64,000 nt of DNA from Paraphoma chrysanthemicola (lineage: Eukaryota; Ascomycota; Dothideomycetes; Pleosporales; Phaeosphaeriaceae). The notes beneath the pieces are model-generated. The model was not told where the DNA came from, made no database searches, and saw only the letters and a list, made by a program, of their open reading frames with translations. The stretch is from positions 1,178,001-1,242,000 of the forward strand of contig JAGMWG010000010.1 in assembly GCA_020744225.1 (NCBI GenBank), read 5' to 3'. The translations under genes were made by a program, and so were the position numbers. Below, in pieces: positions 33,450 through 44,362 of this stretch (position 1 is its first letter; each line of letters opens with the position of its first letter).

Positions 33450-35477
33450 TTACGGCAGGTCCGTCAGTTTGTCAATGACAACAAAGCTCGATTTGGCGGC
33501 GTCGGACAGCGGCGCGTTGCCTGGGCGATCAACGACGACAGCGTAGACGTGTGCTTCGGTCGCAGCTTCGGCCTCTGAGATTGGCAGTCAGCAAATGCTT
33601 CATGACGCAGTAAGACTGGTATGTGGGGTTGGGGTTAATCAAGCGTAGATTGGAGGATCGGCGGTGTTTCGGTTGGCTGGCTGGGATCCGTGGGAGTGGA
33701 AACGTTCGGCGTAATGATGAACGAAATGAGTGAGGGATGGGAGAGTTTGGGATGTGGGTAGTCTTTGGTGATTCGCATGTGCTTGGGTGACTCTTCTGCG
33801 GGCTGACGCGAAAGGTGGATGTGCTTGCGTGGTGTCTCATTAAAGCGGAGCAGCTTGAACCTACCTTTAACGTTATCCGTCAAGAACGTGACTTTCGATA
33901 CGTCTTTCCCAAGCTCGCTACATATCTTCTCATATGAGGACTGTACGAGCTTCGGTCCCGCGTTTACAGTGTCGTAGTGGGCGGAGAAGAGATGCTTGAT
34001 GTCTCTAGTCGAGTCACCGTCTCGCACGTATGAGAAGAACTGGAGCTGTGCCTGCACGCTGCCGGACGAAAAGATTGCTAGCGTTTTGCCGGCAGATTTC
34101 CATGCCTCCAAAGTTGGCACCACGTCGTCGAAGAGTGGGGTTTTGAGGTCACCTTCGCGGAAGCCTGTGGTCCACAGTTGTCCTGTCGCATGGTTAGTTG
34201 AGGTCGAAGTCCGTTAGTCACAGATGCTCGAGCTGATATCATGTGCAGCGCAGGAGCTTCAGTGGTGATGAAGTTGCACGTAGCACAGTGGAGACATGCT
34301 TGGCATGGCTCCAGTCGACGACAGTGGTGCTATCAGTCGCAAGGGGTGACGATAGCGATGGCGAATATCACCAATAAAGCTGCATCCGGAATAGACTTCC
34401 ACCAAATGACCTCTCGACGATCCCTGCTAACAAGCTAAAGCAGCCCGCAGTCGGCGCTTTCCACTCGGCGACGATCGATGGCCCAAGAGGTTGTGCAACA
34501 AGAGACAGGAACGGATCCAAGAGATGGCGTGAGAAATCATCGAACCTACCTTGGAGCTGCTTGAGATACACAGCTTTTACATCGCGACGGGTCAAGTCCT
34601 GTACATGGGCGATCAGAGCATCGGCGTTCGGCCTAGTGTCTGGTGGGAAGCCCGCGACAAGTTGCTGGAAGTCCGCATCGTCCCACGAGTCGTGCGCCAG
34701 CCTCGTGAGACGATCAAGTGCGTACGGGTACTGCGGCTATGTGAGCTGCAGGTAGCGAAAAGGGGACAAAGGCCCCTAAACATGCATCGCGTGACAAGTG
34801 ATGGAAGCGTGAAGATCTCCCTAGAATCGAGAGCCGACTCTAGGAGCGGAGCACCCATCGCGCAGGACAGAGAGGCGAGTGGCCTCACGACTGCCGGGTG
34901 TCACCAGGCAGGAAAAGCGGCCCGGGGTGGTTCTCGACTGCTCTTGTGGCGATGATCATGCTCCGAGTGCGGGGAAGGCGCAACCTCGCGACGACGAAGA
35001 CGTGATTTGACGTGAACCGAAAGCTTGACTGCGAGGCAGCGCTTACCATGACATCCTTGACAAAGGAGATGCTAGAAATGGTGCCCTCTGTGGATAAGAA
35101 AAGGAGTGGTCAGCATGGTGTCCTCGTAACGGTTGCAAGCGTGGTCGGCGCAATTGAGACATGTGGATGGCTGGAGTTGCAAGTGGCGTAACCAGAATCT
35201 GGGGTAGCAAGCGCCCGGGAAAGCGCAGCAAGACAGCGCGAGCCAGAACGCGTGGTTGTGGTTCATTGTCTGCTGTGCTCGGGCTGATGCTGGCCAGGCC
35301 AGCGAAGCGGAAGACGACATGCAGACGCAGAGGTTGGTGGAGGCTGGATGTAGTCGGAGAGCCAGCAGCGTGGTGCCGATGGAGGACTCGAGGGTTGCAG
35401 GCGCTGGACTCACCAATGTCGAGCAGCACAGCCTCAGACGCCCTCCATCGCTCGATATCAAGAGACGCGGCACACAT
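33450..35477 (-). CDS. UTR4: Enolase-phosphatase E1 (methionine salvage)
   Basis: Predicted 242-residue HAD-superfamily enzyme that enolises and dephosphorylates 2,3-diketo-5-methylthiopentyl-1-phosphate in methionine salvage. Exons in transcription order: 35477-35414, 35087-35047, 34730-34550, 34182-33865 and 33574-33450. Motif I DIEGT begins at Asp20, next to SISFVKDVMYPYAL. Then come VQDLTRRDVKAVYLKQLQG, LWTTGFREGDLKTPLFDDV, the phosphate-binding IFSSGS, the GPKL lysine segment, LTDN and the final VVVDRPGNAPLSD. Length and motif order match the family. Unusually for this window, all four introns are long (326, 316, 367 and 290 bp) although splice phases are all consistent. The start ATG opens MCAASLDIERW, with no better upstream ATG in frame. 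Confidence 0.93.
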
Positions 35478-37686
35478 GTTGTTGGTTTGTTGTTGAGTTG
35501 CGGGCGAAGAGAGCGGTGAAGCGACGAAATCTCTGCTGTTGCTGAGTGGTGTGCCTGAGGCGGTCGCTGGTTGGTGCAATATCTGCGAGACAAGAACATC
35601 AAAAGGTAGCGGTGAAGTTCACGAGTATAGAGGTGCACAATCGGGACAGCAATAGTAGGGGAGCTGCCGAATGGAGTGTAGCCTTGTGTAAACCTGCGTA
35701 GGAGGAAGAAAATTTTCTATCAACAAAGCACGATGCGCGTACTGGTCTGTCGCGATGGTCGGTCGCATTGTGCAAATGGCAGAATCGCTAGACAACACAT
35801 GCCGTTTGAGCCAGCTCCTTGCCCACTGTCGCGACAGGTAATGAGTACTATGATCTGGGACGCTCACCGACTACGACTACTGTAAAGCGCATCCACAACA
35901 GCTCCACTGAGTGAGTGCGCTGTCGGTGTTGAGTGTTGGAGATGTGTATACATACGGGCATTCTGATATTCATAAATCTGATACCCACTTTCCGATGCAT
36001 TACGGATGATATCCGCAGGCCCACTCGATATCCACTGCCATGAGCACGACAAAGTCGCGCCATCGTAGATTTCTTGACGCGCTCATAGGCTGCAGGGTCG
36101 ACCAAAAAGGTGCGCTGTCCTCGAGAATTTGTTGTCGGCCCACACCGCTGCGAGGGATTCAGGGACAAGTGGGTACAGCAGTCGAAGGCGGAAAAGCCTG
36201 GCCGTCTGTTACCTGCAGTAGTCGCAGTGAGTACCTGGCGAGCACGCTTCTGTGGTGGCAAAGGTGTCTTCCGTCATGCAGGCAGCTGCAGCCTACTGCG
36301 CGTCCCTTTTTAGAGCGCCATAGCGAGCTGACTACTGGCCACTTCGGACGCTCCAGGCTCTCCGGCCCCGGACAACAAACAACAGGAAGAGGCAGGCGGG
36401 AATAGAGGTGCAACCAGTCGCGCGAGGCTGTCCACACCGACTTTGTTTCATCTCCACGCCGCGCATGGCAACCACTGTCCTGAGGACACGATGCGGCAGT
36501 TGGGAGGATGCAACGAGGTGAGCATGAGCGTTCCCCAGATTCGCACGTCTGCTCACAGCCGCTACCCGTCCGACCGTGCTCCTCGACGCGAGCAACACAG
36601 GCGTACCAAAGGGCGACGCCGAGCGCCAACTCTAAACAGCTGTCATGCTGGATCGAGGCGCTCTCCCCTGAGAGGCACAGGACTGGCAGCAGTCGACGAG
36701 CTCTAACGGTATCGGATGGCGTGCGAAAGGCAAGCATCTCGATAAATTAATGATAACGGTTCTTGGAGCACCTCGTGGAGGAGGGTGGGCGCTGCGCATC
36801 GAGGCCAATTAGAAGCCAGGTGGCCACTGGTCGTGTGTGAGGTCGTGGTCGTGCAAAGGCGCCCGGCTGACGTCTCTGCTGATCGAGGCCGGGGCCAGCG
36901 CGGCTAGGCTGTGTTGGCACAAGCAGCACAGCTCCAGCGCCCATTATTATGAAGCAGGGTGCATGTTTCAGTGGGCGGGTCTTCGTCCATCGTCATCGCA
37001 GGCGGACAGATGCTGATGAATGGGGATTGTAGTCATAGTGGGCTCTGAATGCCTTTGACGTTGTCTCCGCTGCACCCGTACAGGCCAGCGATGAATGGGG
37101 TGACCCGCGCGAGCCGATTGACGCAACTGGTCAAGCAAGGCGGACAAAGGTGACGGACCTCACAGAACCTGCTGGAAAGTGGTCGCGCCGCTTTTAGTGC
37201 CGACTGTCGTGGCTTGCATCACAGGACAGGGATTGGGGGCGGGCTTGCCTTGGAATGGCACGCTAAAGGCAAAGACGCTAGCCGCGTGTGACACCGCCCT
37301 CGTTCCTTCCGCTTTGTTGGCCAGCCTGTCTGCGGGCCCAGTGCGAAGGCGCCGGCTTCTCATATACCCCAGCTCGCCCTCCTGATCCGCTCTCACCACC
37401 ACACCAAACCGTTCAGATGCCGCCATAACATACACCGAACCTTTGCCTTCCTTCGTCGTTGTCCGCAAGCTCAGCGTTGCTTCCTCTTCCACCACCCACC
37501 CACCCACCTACTCTCCTCTGCTGCCTTAATTCCCGCCGCATTCCACTCGTTCCTTCCGCAACCGCCGCAGCTGAGCCGACAACAACAACCACCATCACTC
37601 CCAGGCTCACGCTTCTCTCCACCACTTCGCTCCACGCCAACCATCTCCGCCATCTACCCCCGTCCGCCGGCCATTGATTTGTTTTG

Positions 37687-37692
37687 ATGTGA
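37687..37692 (+). promoter_or_regulatory. Minimal upstream ORF (ATG-TGA)
   Basis: A start codon followed directly by a stop, in the CT-rich leader 793 bases before the kinase ATG. Start-stop elements can stall ribosomes and lower downstream translation. The effect depends on whether this stretch is transcribed. Confidence 0.45.
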
Positions 37693-38101
37693 TATCGAGA
37701 GCTTGCTGCTGGCCACCATCCGACAACGATCCAACAGCCAGCCTCGTGCTTACCTCACCTCGCATCACTGCCAATCTTCCGACCTGCGACGCAACCCAGC
37801 TTCGTGGAACAGACGCTTGACGCTCTATCAATCACACGTCTACTCCAGCGAAAGCCGCCAACTCTAGCACCTCGACCTACTCCGAGTCATCGCTAGCTCC
37901 CCCGAGTCCGTGCACCTGACTCACACGATAAGGCGTCATCAGACATCGACTCTTCCGTCTGCATCCAACGCTCCTCCACGTGTTACGAATTTCCTCCCTT
38001 TACGCAACGACCCTCCTCTCCGGCCGTCTACGACGCCGCACGACACGCCTGCCTCGATTGCTCGTTGACCCGGGCCATCTATACGCAATTAATACCGCCC
38101 A

Positions 38102-38122
38102 ATGAGAACCACACTCTCTTGA
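38102..38122 (+). promoter_or_regulatory. Short upstream ORF (6 codons)
   Basis: Encodes MRTTLS and stop. It is the last ATG before the kinase start at 38480, and with the start-stop at 37687 one of only two in the preceding 800 bases. Confidence 0.45.
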
Positions 38123-38479
38123 TACTTTCCTTGTTTTTCCAGTCGAAGGACCCCTGTGCATATACCAACGACTTCGCGTTGCTTTCAGTACCTCCGGAGC
38201 GGCCCACTTCAGCCTGCAGCCTGTTTACTTTACGACACCCGTCCGTGCCTTCATCCCATACCGCATCGGATCCAAACATAAACCATTTTATTGCTATCTA
38301 CCCTTTCTGGCTGCCAAAAGTTCGATAGAGCATCGCTTTTGACTACGACTCGAGCTTGACTTTTTCGGTGTTTATTTGTTTTGTGAGCGAGCTTCATCGT
38401 CACCTTCACCAGCGATCCGCCTTCGGTAAACTTCGTGTTCACCTCGGCCGCTTCCCATCTACCCTCTTCAATCGTCTCT

Positions 38480-40384
38480 ATGGAGTGCATGCGCAATCAG
38501 CTTTACGAAGGCGTTGTGCTCAATGGAAGATACGAAACCATCTCCCCTCTCAATCATGGCTCCTTTGGCATGGTCTTCCAGGCCAAGGACCTCGTAACTG
38601 GCGACAACGTTGCCATCAAGGTCATCACCAAGACGACCGCTGCCGTCAACTGCCCCTCTGCTTTCGCCGTCGACGAGCGCTCCGAGGAACTCGGTGTTCA
38701 CCTGCGTCTTGGTTCCCACGACAATGTTGTCAACCTGGTCCAGTCTTTCGAGAGCCAGAACCACATCTACCTGGTTCTTGAATTCTGCTCCAATGGCGAC
38801 CTCTATGAGGCTATCCGTTTCGACAAGGGTCCGCTAGAGACTGAGCACGTTCGCGACTTCATGATGCAGCTAGTAGGTGCTGTGGAGTTTATCCACTCCA
38901 AGGGCATCTACCACCGCGACATCAAGCCTGAGAACATCTTCCTCACCCAGTCCGGCAAGATGAAGCTGGGTGACTTTGGCCTCGCAACAACCGACTCCTG
39001 GTCCTGGGAGGTCGCCGTTGGCAGCGACCGCTACATGGCTCCTGAGCAGTACGATCCCTCCAATGCTGGCTACTCCACTGCGAAGGCAGACATCTGGGCC
39101 ATTGGCATCGTCTTGCTCAACGTCCTGTTTCAGCGCAACCCCTTTGCTGTACCGTCGACGTCCGACCCTCTGTACGCCGACTTCGCTCTCGACCGTCAGA
39201 GCCTCTTTGATGTCTTCCCGAACATGTCGCAAGACGCGTTTGAGGTCATCAGGCACTGCCTTGCCATCGACCCCGAGAAGCGCAGCCTCACTGCCGTCAA
39301 GGCTGCTCTGGCTCGCGCCATCGCCTTCACCACTGATGATGAGAGCCTCGACGAGTTCTGCACTGAAGAGCGCGACGTCGTCGCCGTCGGTGCCAACCGC
39401 GAGCCACTTCGAACACCTTCAATCAGCACCCCTCAGCTCGAGAATGGCGGTGCATTCCCGTGGGCCAAGGCTCTTGCCATGTCTCCTCCCCAGCCAATCC
39501 GCCAATTGTCTGCTATTCCAGACACAGAGATCTACAACGACGACGATGTCTACCCTGGCTACTCTTACGCTGTCAAGCCAGGAACTGCGTCCACCGTATC
39601 TTTTGTGGACTCTGGTCTGGGCTTATCTTTCAAGTCCTCTGACGTCATGCAGCCGGAGTCGCTCAATGTCACGCGATCTCGCCCCATGCCAATCTCCGGC
39701 TCGCTTCCCGCGAAGCCGTACAGCAGCATGGCTTCTGTCTTTGGCAAGAAGCGTGATGTCTTTTCCAAGAGCTGGAGCGATCTGTGGGACGAGGAGGATG
39801 ACGATGCGCAGTTCATTGCCGAGCTCGAGAACAGCTACACCCCTATGGCTGCTGAGAAGCAAGTCAAGAAGGTTGTTTCCGAGGCCGGCTCTGGCGTCTC
39901 CACCCCTCGTGGCGGTCTTGCGGAGCTCAAGAACCCCGCTATGATCCACAATAGCAGGAGCCGCTCCCCCAAGAACCATCGCGCCGTTGAGCATCTCAGT
40001 GAGAACACCGGCTTTGTCTTTGAGGAGCATTCGACACGTCACTCGCCCTCGCCTAAGCGGTCCGCCGCTGACAAGTGGGCGGCTCTTGGCGACCGTCGTC
40101 GTAGTCCCGCTGTTCAGGCAATGCCGCAGACTCCGTCGAAAACTATCAAGTCTCCCAAGCAAGCTCAGTCCCTACCGAACTCCGCCAGGAAGCGGAGCAA
40201 GACGGGGACCTGGAGACGACCAGCCCACTGGGGCCCAGGCCAGCATGAGAACCAAGTCAAGACTCCAACTCATGCTGGGTGGGAACAAAAAGTGGACAAC
40301 TGGTACAAGAGCAAAGATTGGCGCCAACATTCCAGTCAAGTTCAGGCGAACGACGACATTGGCGACCTTGAGTGGGTGTTTTAG
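38480..40384 (+). CDS. Ran1/Ksp1-like serine/threonine protein kinase
   Basis: Intronless 634-residue kinase. The glycine loop is GSFGMV at 27-32, catalytic Lys at 47 (VAIK), HRDIKPEN at 145-152, DFG at 165-167 and APE at 187-189. All essential residues are present. The layout, with a kinase domain at the extreme N-terminus (about 11-300) and a long low-complexity Ser/Pro-rich tail, together with the activation-loop pattern TTDSWSWEVAVGSDRYM, fits the fungal Ran1/Pat1 - Ksp1 group, which links nutrient signals to growth, meiosis or autophagy. The tail contains DLWDEEDDDAQF and several SP sites. The reading frame extends 15 codons upstream of 38480 but has no ATG there. Substrates unknown; the choice among Ran1, Ksp1, Sks1 and Vhs1 is not settled. 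Confidence 0.92.
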   Translation: MECMRNQLYEGVVLNGRYETISPLNHGSFGMVFQAKDLVTGDNVAIKVITKTTAAVNCPSAFAVDERSEELGVHLRLGSHDNVVNLVQSFESQNHIYLVLEFCSNGDLYEAIRFDKGPLETEHVRDFMMQLVGAVEFIHSKGIYHRDIKPENIFLTQSGKMKLGDFGLATTDSWSWEVAVGSDRYMAPEQYDPSNAGYSTAKADIWAIGIVLLNVLFQRNPFAVPSTSDPLYADFALDRQSLFDVFPNMSQDAFEVIRHCLAIDPEKRSLTAVKAALARAIAFTTDDESLDEFCTEERDVVAVGANREPLRTPSISTPQLENGGAFPWAKALAMSPPQPIRQLSAIPDTEIYNDDDVYPGYSYAVKPGTASTVSFVDSGLGLSFKSSDVMQPESLNVTRSRPMPISGSLPAKPYSSMASVFGKKRDVFSKSWSDLWDEEDDDAQFIAELENSYTPMAAEKQVKKVVSEAGSGVSTPRGGLAELKNPAMIHNSRSRSPKNHRAVEHLSENTGFVFEEHSTRHSPSPKRSAADKWAALGDRRRSPAVQAMPQTPSKTIKSPKQAQSLPNSARKRSKTGTWRRPAHWGPGQHENQVKTPTHAGWEQKVDNWYKSKDWRQHSSQVQANDDIGDLEWVF

Positions 40385-41340
40385 GGGTTTCCCTAACACT
40401 TGTAGTCTTGACACTATCATCCCTTTCCTTATTTCCTTGCCTTTATCTTCGAAGAAACACGTGTAGGAAGCAAGAATCCTGCACCCTTTTCCAATTACCG
40501 GAACCGGCATCAACAATACCCTCAACAACTCAAATTGTAGCTTTAGAGATACCATTTTCCTTGTCTCCTCTCAACTCTACCTGTACTCTCCACTACACGA
40601 CACCTGGCTAGCATCACACCTCTTCGCTTCTATCCTGTCGATTGGTATCTCTCCTTTGTTACATAGCCGAGGGCCTGTCCTCGGTTGGTGCTTGAATGGT
40701 CACACTGGATTCTTGCTTGCATTTGGGGGATGAAACAAACTGTATTGATGAAAGGAGTTCATCAAACTGACATATACGAACTGGAAAGCGAGCGCAAGCG
40801 GCATTTGGGACGGAGTTATATTTTTTCTTTTGTGTGCATCGAAGGGCAAGGGATATCTACAGTTCGCTTCTACCACTAGGGATGATTAGTTAGTCAAGAC
40901 TCGTATCCGTCGGAGATCTGAGCATGTCCTTGGATGAGGCATGCGACGATCCGGGATTTACCCACTCAAAACTTGTCTTCTTGCTGTGCACTGTGATGGT
41001 GGTTTGTAAGGTGCTTGAAGCACTTCGCCGCGGAGTAGTAGAGATTTGCGATTGCCTGCGAAGGCTTATCGCTCCTGCTGTCAGCACCAGCATCAGAAGT
41101 GGAAGGTGTGTGCCTGCATCGTACCTGACACCAGCCATTGAGGTGTTGAGGGCTACGAAGTCTTGCAGCAATCAGCATCCCGAACACCGATCGGAGCTAC
41201 ACATGGTACAACAACAATTCCATCCAGAGCTCTCTAGACACTCAATGTGCTCATAGCTATGCAGTATATAGTCACAGCAATACGGCGCTTTGAACAACTA
41301 CTTCTCTCCTCTTGTTAATCTTGATTCTTGTTCGTCAATA
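40385..41340. other. Intergenic between kinase and oxidoreductase
   Basis: Likely a long kinase 3' UTR followed by the oxidoreductase promoter. Short frames on both strands at 40890-41260 look random. Confidence 0.45.
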
Positions 41341-42990
41341 ATGGTTCTCCGCCGCGTAGTCGTCGTGTCCGCGCAGTCTGATTTCCAACCTCAAGATCGA
41401 AACAACAACGATACCATGCCATGTTCCACTCCTCATCAACCTCAATCACACAAGCAGCAACCCCATCCACCCATCACCACCACTGCAACATCCCGGCAAA
41501 TCCTCCCTGTCCCAAACCCGGTGCCCTCATATTGGCTCAGCCAACCATCCCCACACGCAAATCTGCGCTCGACACCACGTCTCCCTGAAACATGTGCCAT
41601 CGCCATCATCGGATCCGGCATGGCCGGCATGTTGACACTATACCACATCCTCGCCACCACCTCAGCCGCAAGAAACCCACTCCCACACATCGTCCTGCTC
41701 GACGCACGCGCACTTTGTTCCGGCGCCACGGCGCGCAATGGCGGGCACGCGAAAATCAAGACGGATACGCTTACAGGCCTTGATGGAGGCGTGAGACGGG
41801 AATTCGCGGCGTATGTGCGTAGTGTGATAGCTGCTTTGAAAGAACTTGTTGATGGTGAGGAAGGGTTGGCGGGCGAGTGTGAGTTTGAATCGAGGCGGAG
41901 TTTTGATGTTTTTCTGGATGGTGGCGAGGCTGGGGGTGTTAAGGCGGTGTGGGATGAGTGTCTGAGGAAGGGGGAAGAGTGGACTAGGGATCGGGGGTTT
42001 ATTGGAAAAGAAGGAGGTGAAGAGGGAAAAGAGGGAGACATGACGGCGGAAAAAGTGACGAGTGTGAAAGGAGCAGTAGCAACCTGGACTTCCCCGTGTG
42101 TGAGTTTCTGGCCTTATAAACTCGTTACAGGACTGCTTCATCGACTGATCACGAGGTATCCCGTGGATGTACTGAATGTTCAGACAAACACGCCTGTCCT
42201 ACACATTTCAACTGCCACACCGTCGGGTCCAACGCGTCTGCACACGTCCCGCGGCGATATCCTCGCAGATAAGGTTGTGTTTGCGACAAATGCGTGGACA
42301 GCGGGGATTTTACAACAATTTGAAGGAACGATTGTCCCCGTTAAGGGTATGGCGAGCCATCACATTCCCGCACGATTTGTGCATCCGCATTTGGATAGTA
42401 CATATAACATCCACTTCCCACCTACCTCGTCCACACCGGACACACTACCACTCCCCGAACAGCACCAGCACCAGCACCAGCGCCACGGGACAGACTACCT
42501 CAATCCCCGCCCGGACGGGTCCATCGTCGTGGGCGGCGGGTCGTACAAGTTCGTCGACACGCCTTCCTCCTGGAACGGGAATTTCAACGACGCGGAAAGA
42601 TTCAGTAAGGAGGTGGAAACGCATTGGGAGGGGTACATGCCAGAGACGTTTAAAGGGTGGGAAGGCAGCGGGAGTCGTGTGGATAGCGTGTGGGTGGGGA
42701 TTATGGGCAGGACGGGAGATGGGATGATGCATGTTGGACGGGTGCCGGGAGAGGAGGGTGGGGAAGAGGAAAGAGATAGAGAGGGAGATGGAGGGAGGAA
42801 GAAGAGGCAGCAGTGGATGTTGGCTGGGTTTAATGGTGGAGGGATGGCGCTGATTGCTGTTGCGGCGAAAGCGGTGGCGAAGATGGTGCTTGAGGGTAAT
42901 GATTTTGAGGAGGTTAAAGACGAGTTTGGGTTGTTGCAGGGGTTTGGGACGGGGGTGAAGAGGTTGAAAGGGGAAGCGAAGGAGGTATGA
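41341..42990 (+). CDS. FAD-dependent oxidoreductase (DAO family)
   Basis: Intronless protein of 549 residues. The Rossmann FAD-binding motif IIGSGMAGM lies near residue 90, after a Pro/Gln/His-rich leader. Next come LLDARALCSGATARNGGHAK, which is the typical second FAD motif of DAO-type oxidases, and ADKVVFATNAWT (the ATG-like motif). IVPVKGM, a NPRPDGSIVVGGG segment and a C-terminal LAGFNGGGMAL complete the set. The substrate is probably an amine or amino acid, but this is not shown. Two acidic low-complexity insertions (around residue 230, and EEGGEEERDREGDGG near 480) and a QHQHQHQ run look like lineage-specific loops. A second in-frame ATG at 41416 is an alternative start. Lies tail-to-tail with MED6, 100 bp apart. 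Confidence 0.88.
   Translation: MVLRRVVVVSAQSDFQPQDRNNNDTMPCSTPHQPQSHKQQPHPPITTTATSRQILPVPNPVPSYWLSQPSPHANLRSTPRLPETCAIAIIGSGMAGMLTLYHILATTSAARNPLPHIVLLDARALCSGATARNGGHAKIKTDTLTGLDGGVRREFAAYVRSVIAALKELVDGEEGLAGECEFESRRSFDVFLDGGEAGGVKAVWDECLRKGEEWTRDRGFIGKEGGEEGKEGDMTAEKVTSVKGAVATWTSPCVSFWPYKLVTGLLHRLITRYPVDVLNVQTNTPVLHISTATPSGPTRLHTSRGDILADKVVFATNAWTAGILQQFEGTIVPVKGMASHHIPARFVHPHLDSTYNIHFPPTSSTPDTLPLPEQHQHQHQRHGTDYLNPRPDGSIVVGGGSYKFVDTPSSWNGNFNDAERFSKEVETHWEGYMPETFKGWEGSGSRVDSVWVGIMGRTGDGMMHVGRVPGEEGGEEERDREGDGGRKKRQQWMLAGFNGGGMALIAVAAKAVAKMVLEGNDFEEVKDEFGLLQGFGTGVKRLKGEAKEV
42460..42477 (+). repeat. In-frame CAGCAC hexamer repeat
   Basis: Three CAGCAC units inside the oxidoreductase gene, encoding alternating Gln-His. 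It may vary in copy number between strains. Confidence 0.8.
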
Positions 42991-43090
42991 AGTGGGACCT
43001 GACACTTATTTTGCAGAAAGTTGTATTTGAAGGAAAAGTATACAGAAGGGGTATCATGTAGGAAAGCGAAAGATATCCAAATCGATGGAA

Positions 43091-44208
43091 TCAACCAATC
43101 GGTGGTACACCTGGCGTTGTTGGACTCGCCAACCCTTTACTCTTCCTTCTCTCGCGCTTCTTGTCCTTGGACGATGGAGCTACGCTGCCCTTCCTGCTGT
43201 GTCCCTCAACGGCCGCCGGAGTCGCTGCGCCCTTGGGAGTGGGAGCTACCGAAGGCGCTACGCTTGAAGGTCGTGTTTCGGCTTTTTGTGCCGCGAGTTG
43301 CGCAGATGCTGCCTCTGCACTCTTCTCCTGTGCCTTGTTCCTCTCATCAACTGCATTCTTGGTGTTTGTGAACACGAAAGCGCCCGGCTCGCCCTTGAGC
43401 GGGTTCTCGTCCATGTACTCGTCCCCGTACTGATTCGTTAGATTCAGCGACTGCATGAACAGCGCATCCGAGAACTCCGTCTCCAAGTCCAAAGCGTCTA
43501 CTGCCTGTGCTGCAGCAGTGCCCTGCGACTGATCAAGTTCTGTAGGCGCCAGTGTCGGACTACCTATGCGACTCCCCGCCGCCGCCGCTTTTGGGGCTTC
43601 GTACGATGGCGGCATGTACGAGTAGCCGGTCGAGGGGCTCCAGTGCGTCATATTCTGCGAAGTCTCGGCCACCTGCTGGAGACGTGTCGAGATGGTGAGC
43701 TGCGTAAGCTGTTAGCTATGCTGAATCAAGCGACACACGCGCGTCTCGTCGACCCAGACTTGAGGGGCAGGCAGCAACTCACCAGCCGCGCTCTTACCAC
43801 GTCCAGCATGCTCGGCGCCATGAGGATGCGCGTGCCCTGGTTGTACCAGTTGCCTTCGCAATATCTGTCCACGTGGTCTTTGTCGCGCCTGATGAGCATC
43901 TGGCGCTGCAGCAGCCATGGTTGGCCCTCGCCTTGGGGTTCGCCGGCTGTGACAAATTGCAAGCCGCCTCCGATGGAGCGCAGTTTGTTGTCAAACTCCT
44001 TGCGGTCGTTGATTACCCAATGGCTGCCGGGGTCGTCGCGGTGGAAGTTGAGAACGGCGGTATTGTTGCTTTGCGGCTCGTAGAACTGCGACTGGAAGAA
44101 GTACCACATGAGGTTGTTGGCTGCGTCAATGCCACCCGGTTCCAGCCCCTCGAGGGCGGGCGGGAAGTTGAAGTCTTGCTCATCGAGGAGCGGCACTTTG
44201 GACGCCAT
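43091..44208 (-). CDS. MED6: Mediator complex subunit 6
   Basis: Predicted 344-residue Mediator head-module subunit. Exons in transcription order: 44208-43783 and 43699-43091, with one 83-bp intron. The conserved N-terminal Med6 domain covers residues 1 to about 160: NLMWYFFQSQFYE, then the W-V-I region, RRDKDHVDRYCEGNWYNQG and RILMAPSMLDVVRARL, joined in phase to LTISTRLQQVAE. The C-terminal half is low-complexity (Ala/Pro/Ser) and ends with a basic cluster, KDKKRERRKSKG, plausibly nuclear-localising. Head-to-head with the MMTAG2-like gene over 154 bp, so the two probably share a promoter. Confidence 0.95.
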
Positions 44209-44362
44209 GTTGGTGGTTGAGTCTTGGACGTGGATCTTTTGATGCTGCAGGTTGTGGGGAGAGCTTCGCATTGCTAGGTTGGACCCTGACGTCGATCACA
44301 CCTCCGTCTGTTGCCCGCAACTTCTTCCATCCACCATTCTCACCACCTTCACTAACAACACC
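44209..44362. promoter_or_regulatory. Compact bidirectional promoter (MED6 / MMTAG2-like)
   Basis: Only 154 bp separate the two start codons. The plus-strand side is CT-rich (TTCTTCCATCCACCATTC) just before ATG 44363. No TATA box is evident. Confidence 0.55.

Larger units (their letters stand above)
35478..38479. other. 3-kb region: UTR4 promoter and long kinase leader
   Basis: Head-to-head spacer between UTR4 (-) and the kinase (+). From about 37380 to 38479 the plus strand is strongly C/T-rich and almost free of ATG, as expected of a long 5' leader. The part 35600-37000 contains overlapping frames up to 192 codons on both strands without family resemblance. A minus-strand stretch at about 35960-36090 reads somewhat protein-like but has no start or partner exons I can defend. 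Confidence 0.45.

Noticed and set aside
33575..34549. UTR4 introns 3 and 4 as copies of one introner-like element
   Set aside because: They share only the first eight bases (GTAGGTTC). The remainder shows no visible similarity by eye.
35848..36120. Minus-strand segment reading DIIRNASESGYQIYEYQNA and, in another frame, VDPAAYERVKK
   Set aside because: Protein-like in two different frames, but with no start, no defensible splice joins and no known motif, so not called a gene.
36159..36737. 192-codon minus-strand frame in the UTR4-kinase spacer
   Set aside because: Overlaps equally long frames on the other strand, Cys/Arg-rich, with no conserved features.
38970..39944. A 324-codon plus-strand frame overlapping the kinase gene
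   Set aside because: It is a +1 shadow created by C-ending codons of the kinase. The product is only Ser/Pro/Arg/Leu low complexity, while the kinase frame carries every catalytic motif.
43726..44271. A longer MED6 product reading through the intron into RLVSCC
   Set aside because: The frame continues past a good GTGAGT donor. Splicing to the acceptor ending at 43700 restores the conserved RL-LTISTRLQQ join.
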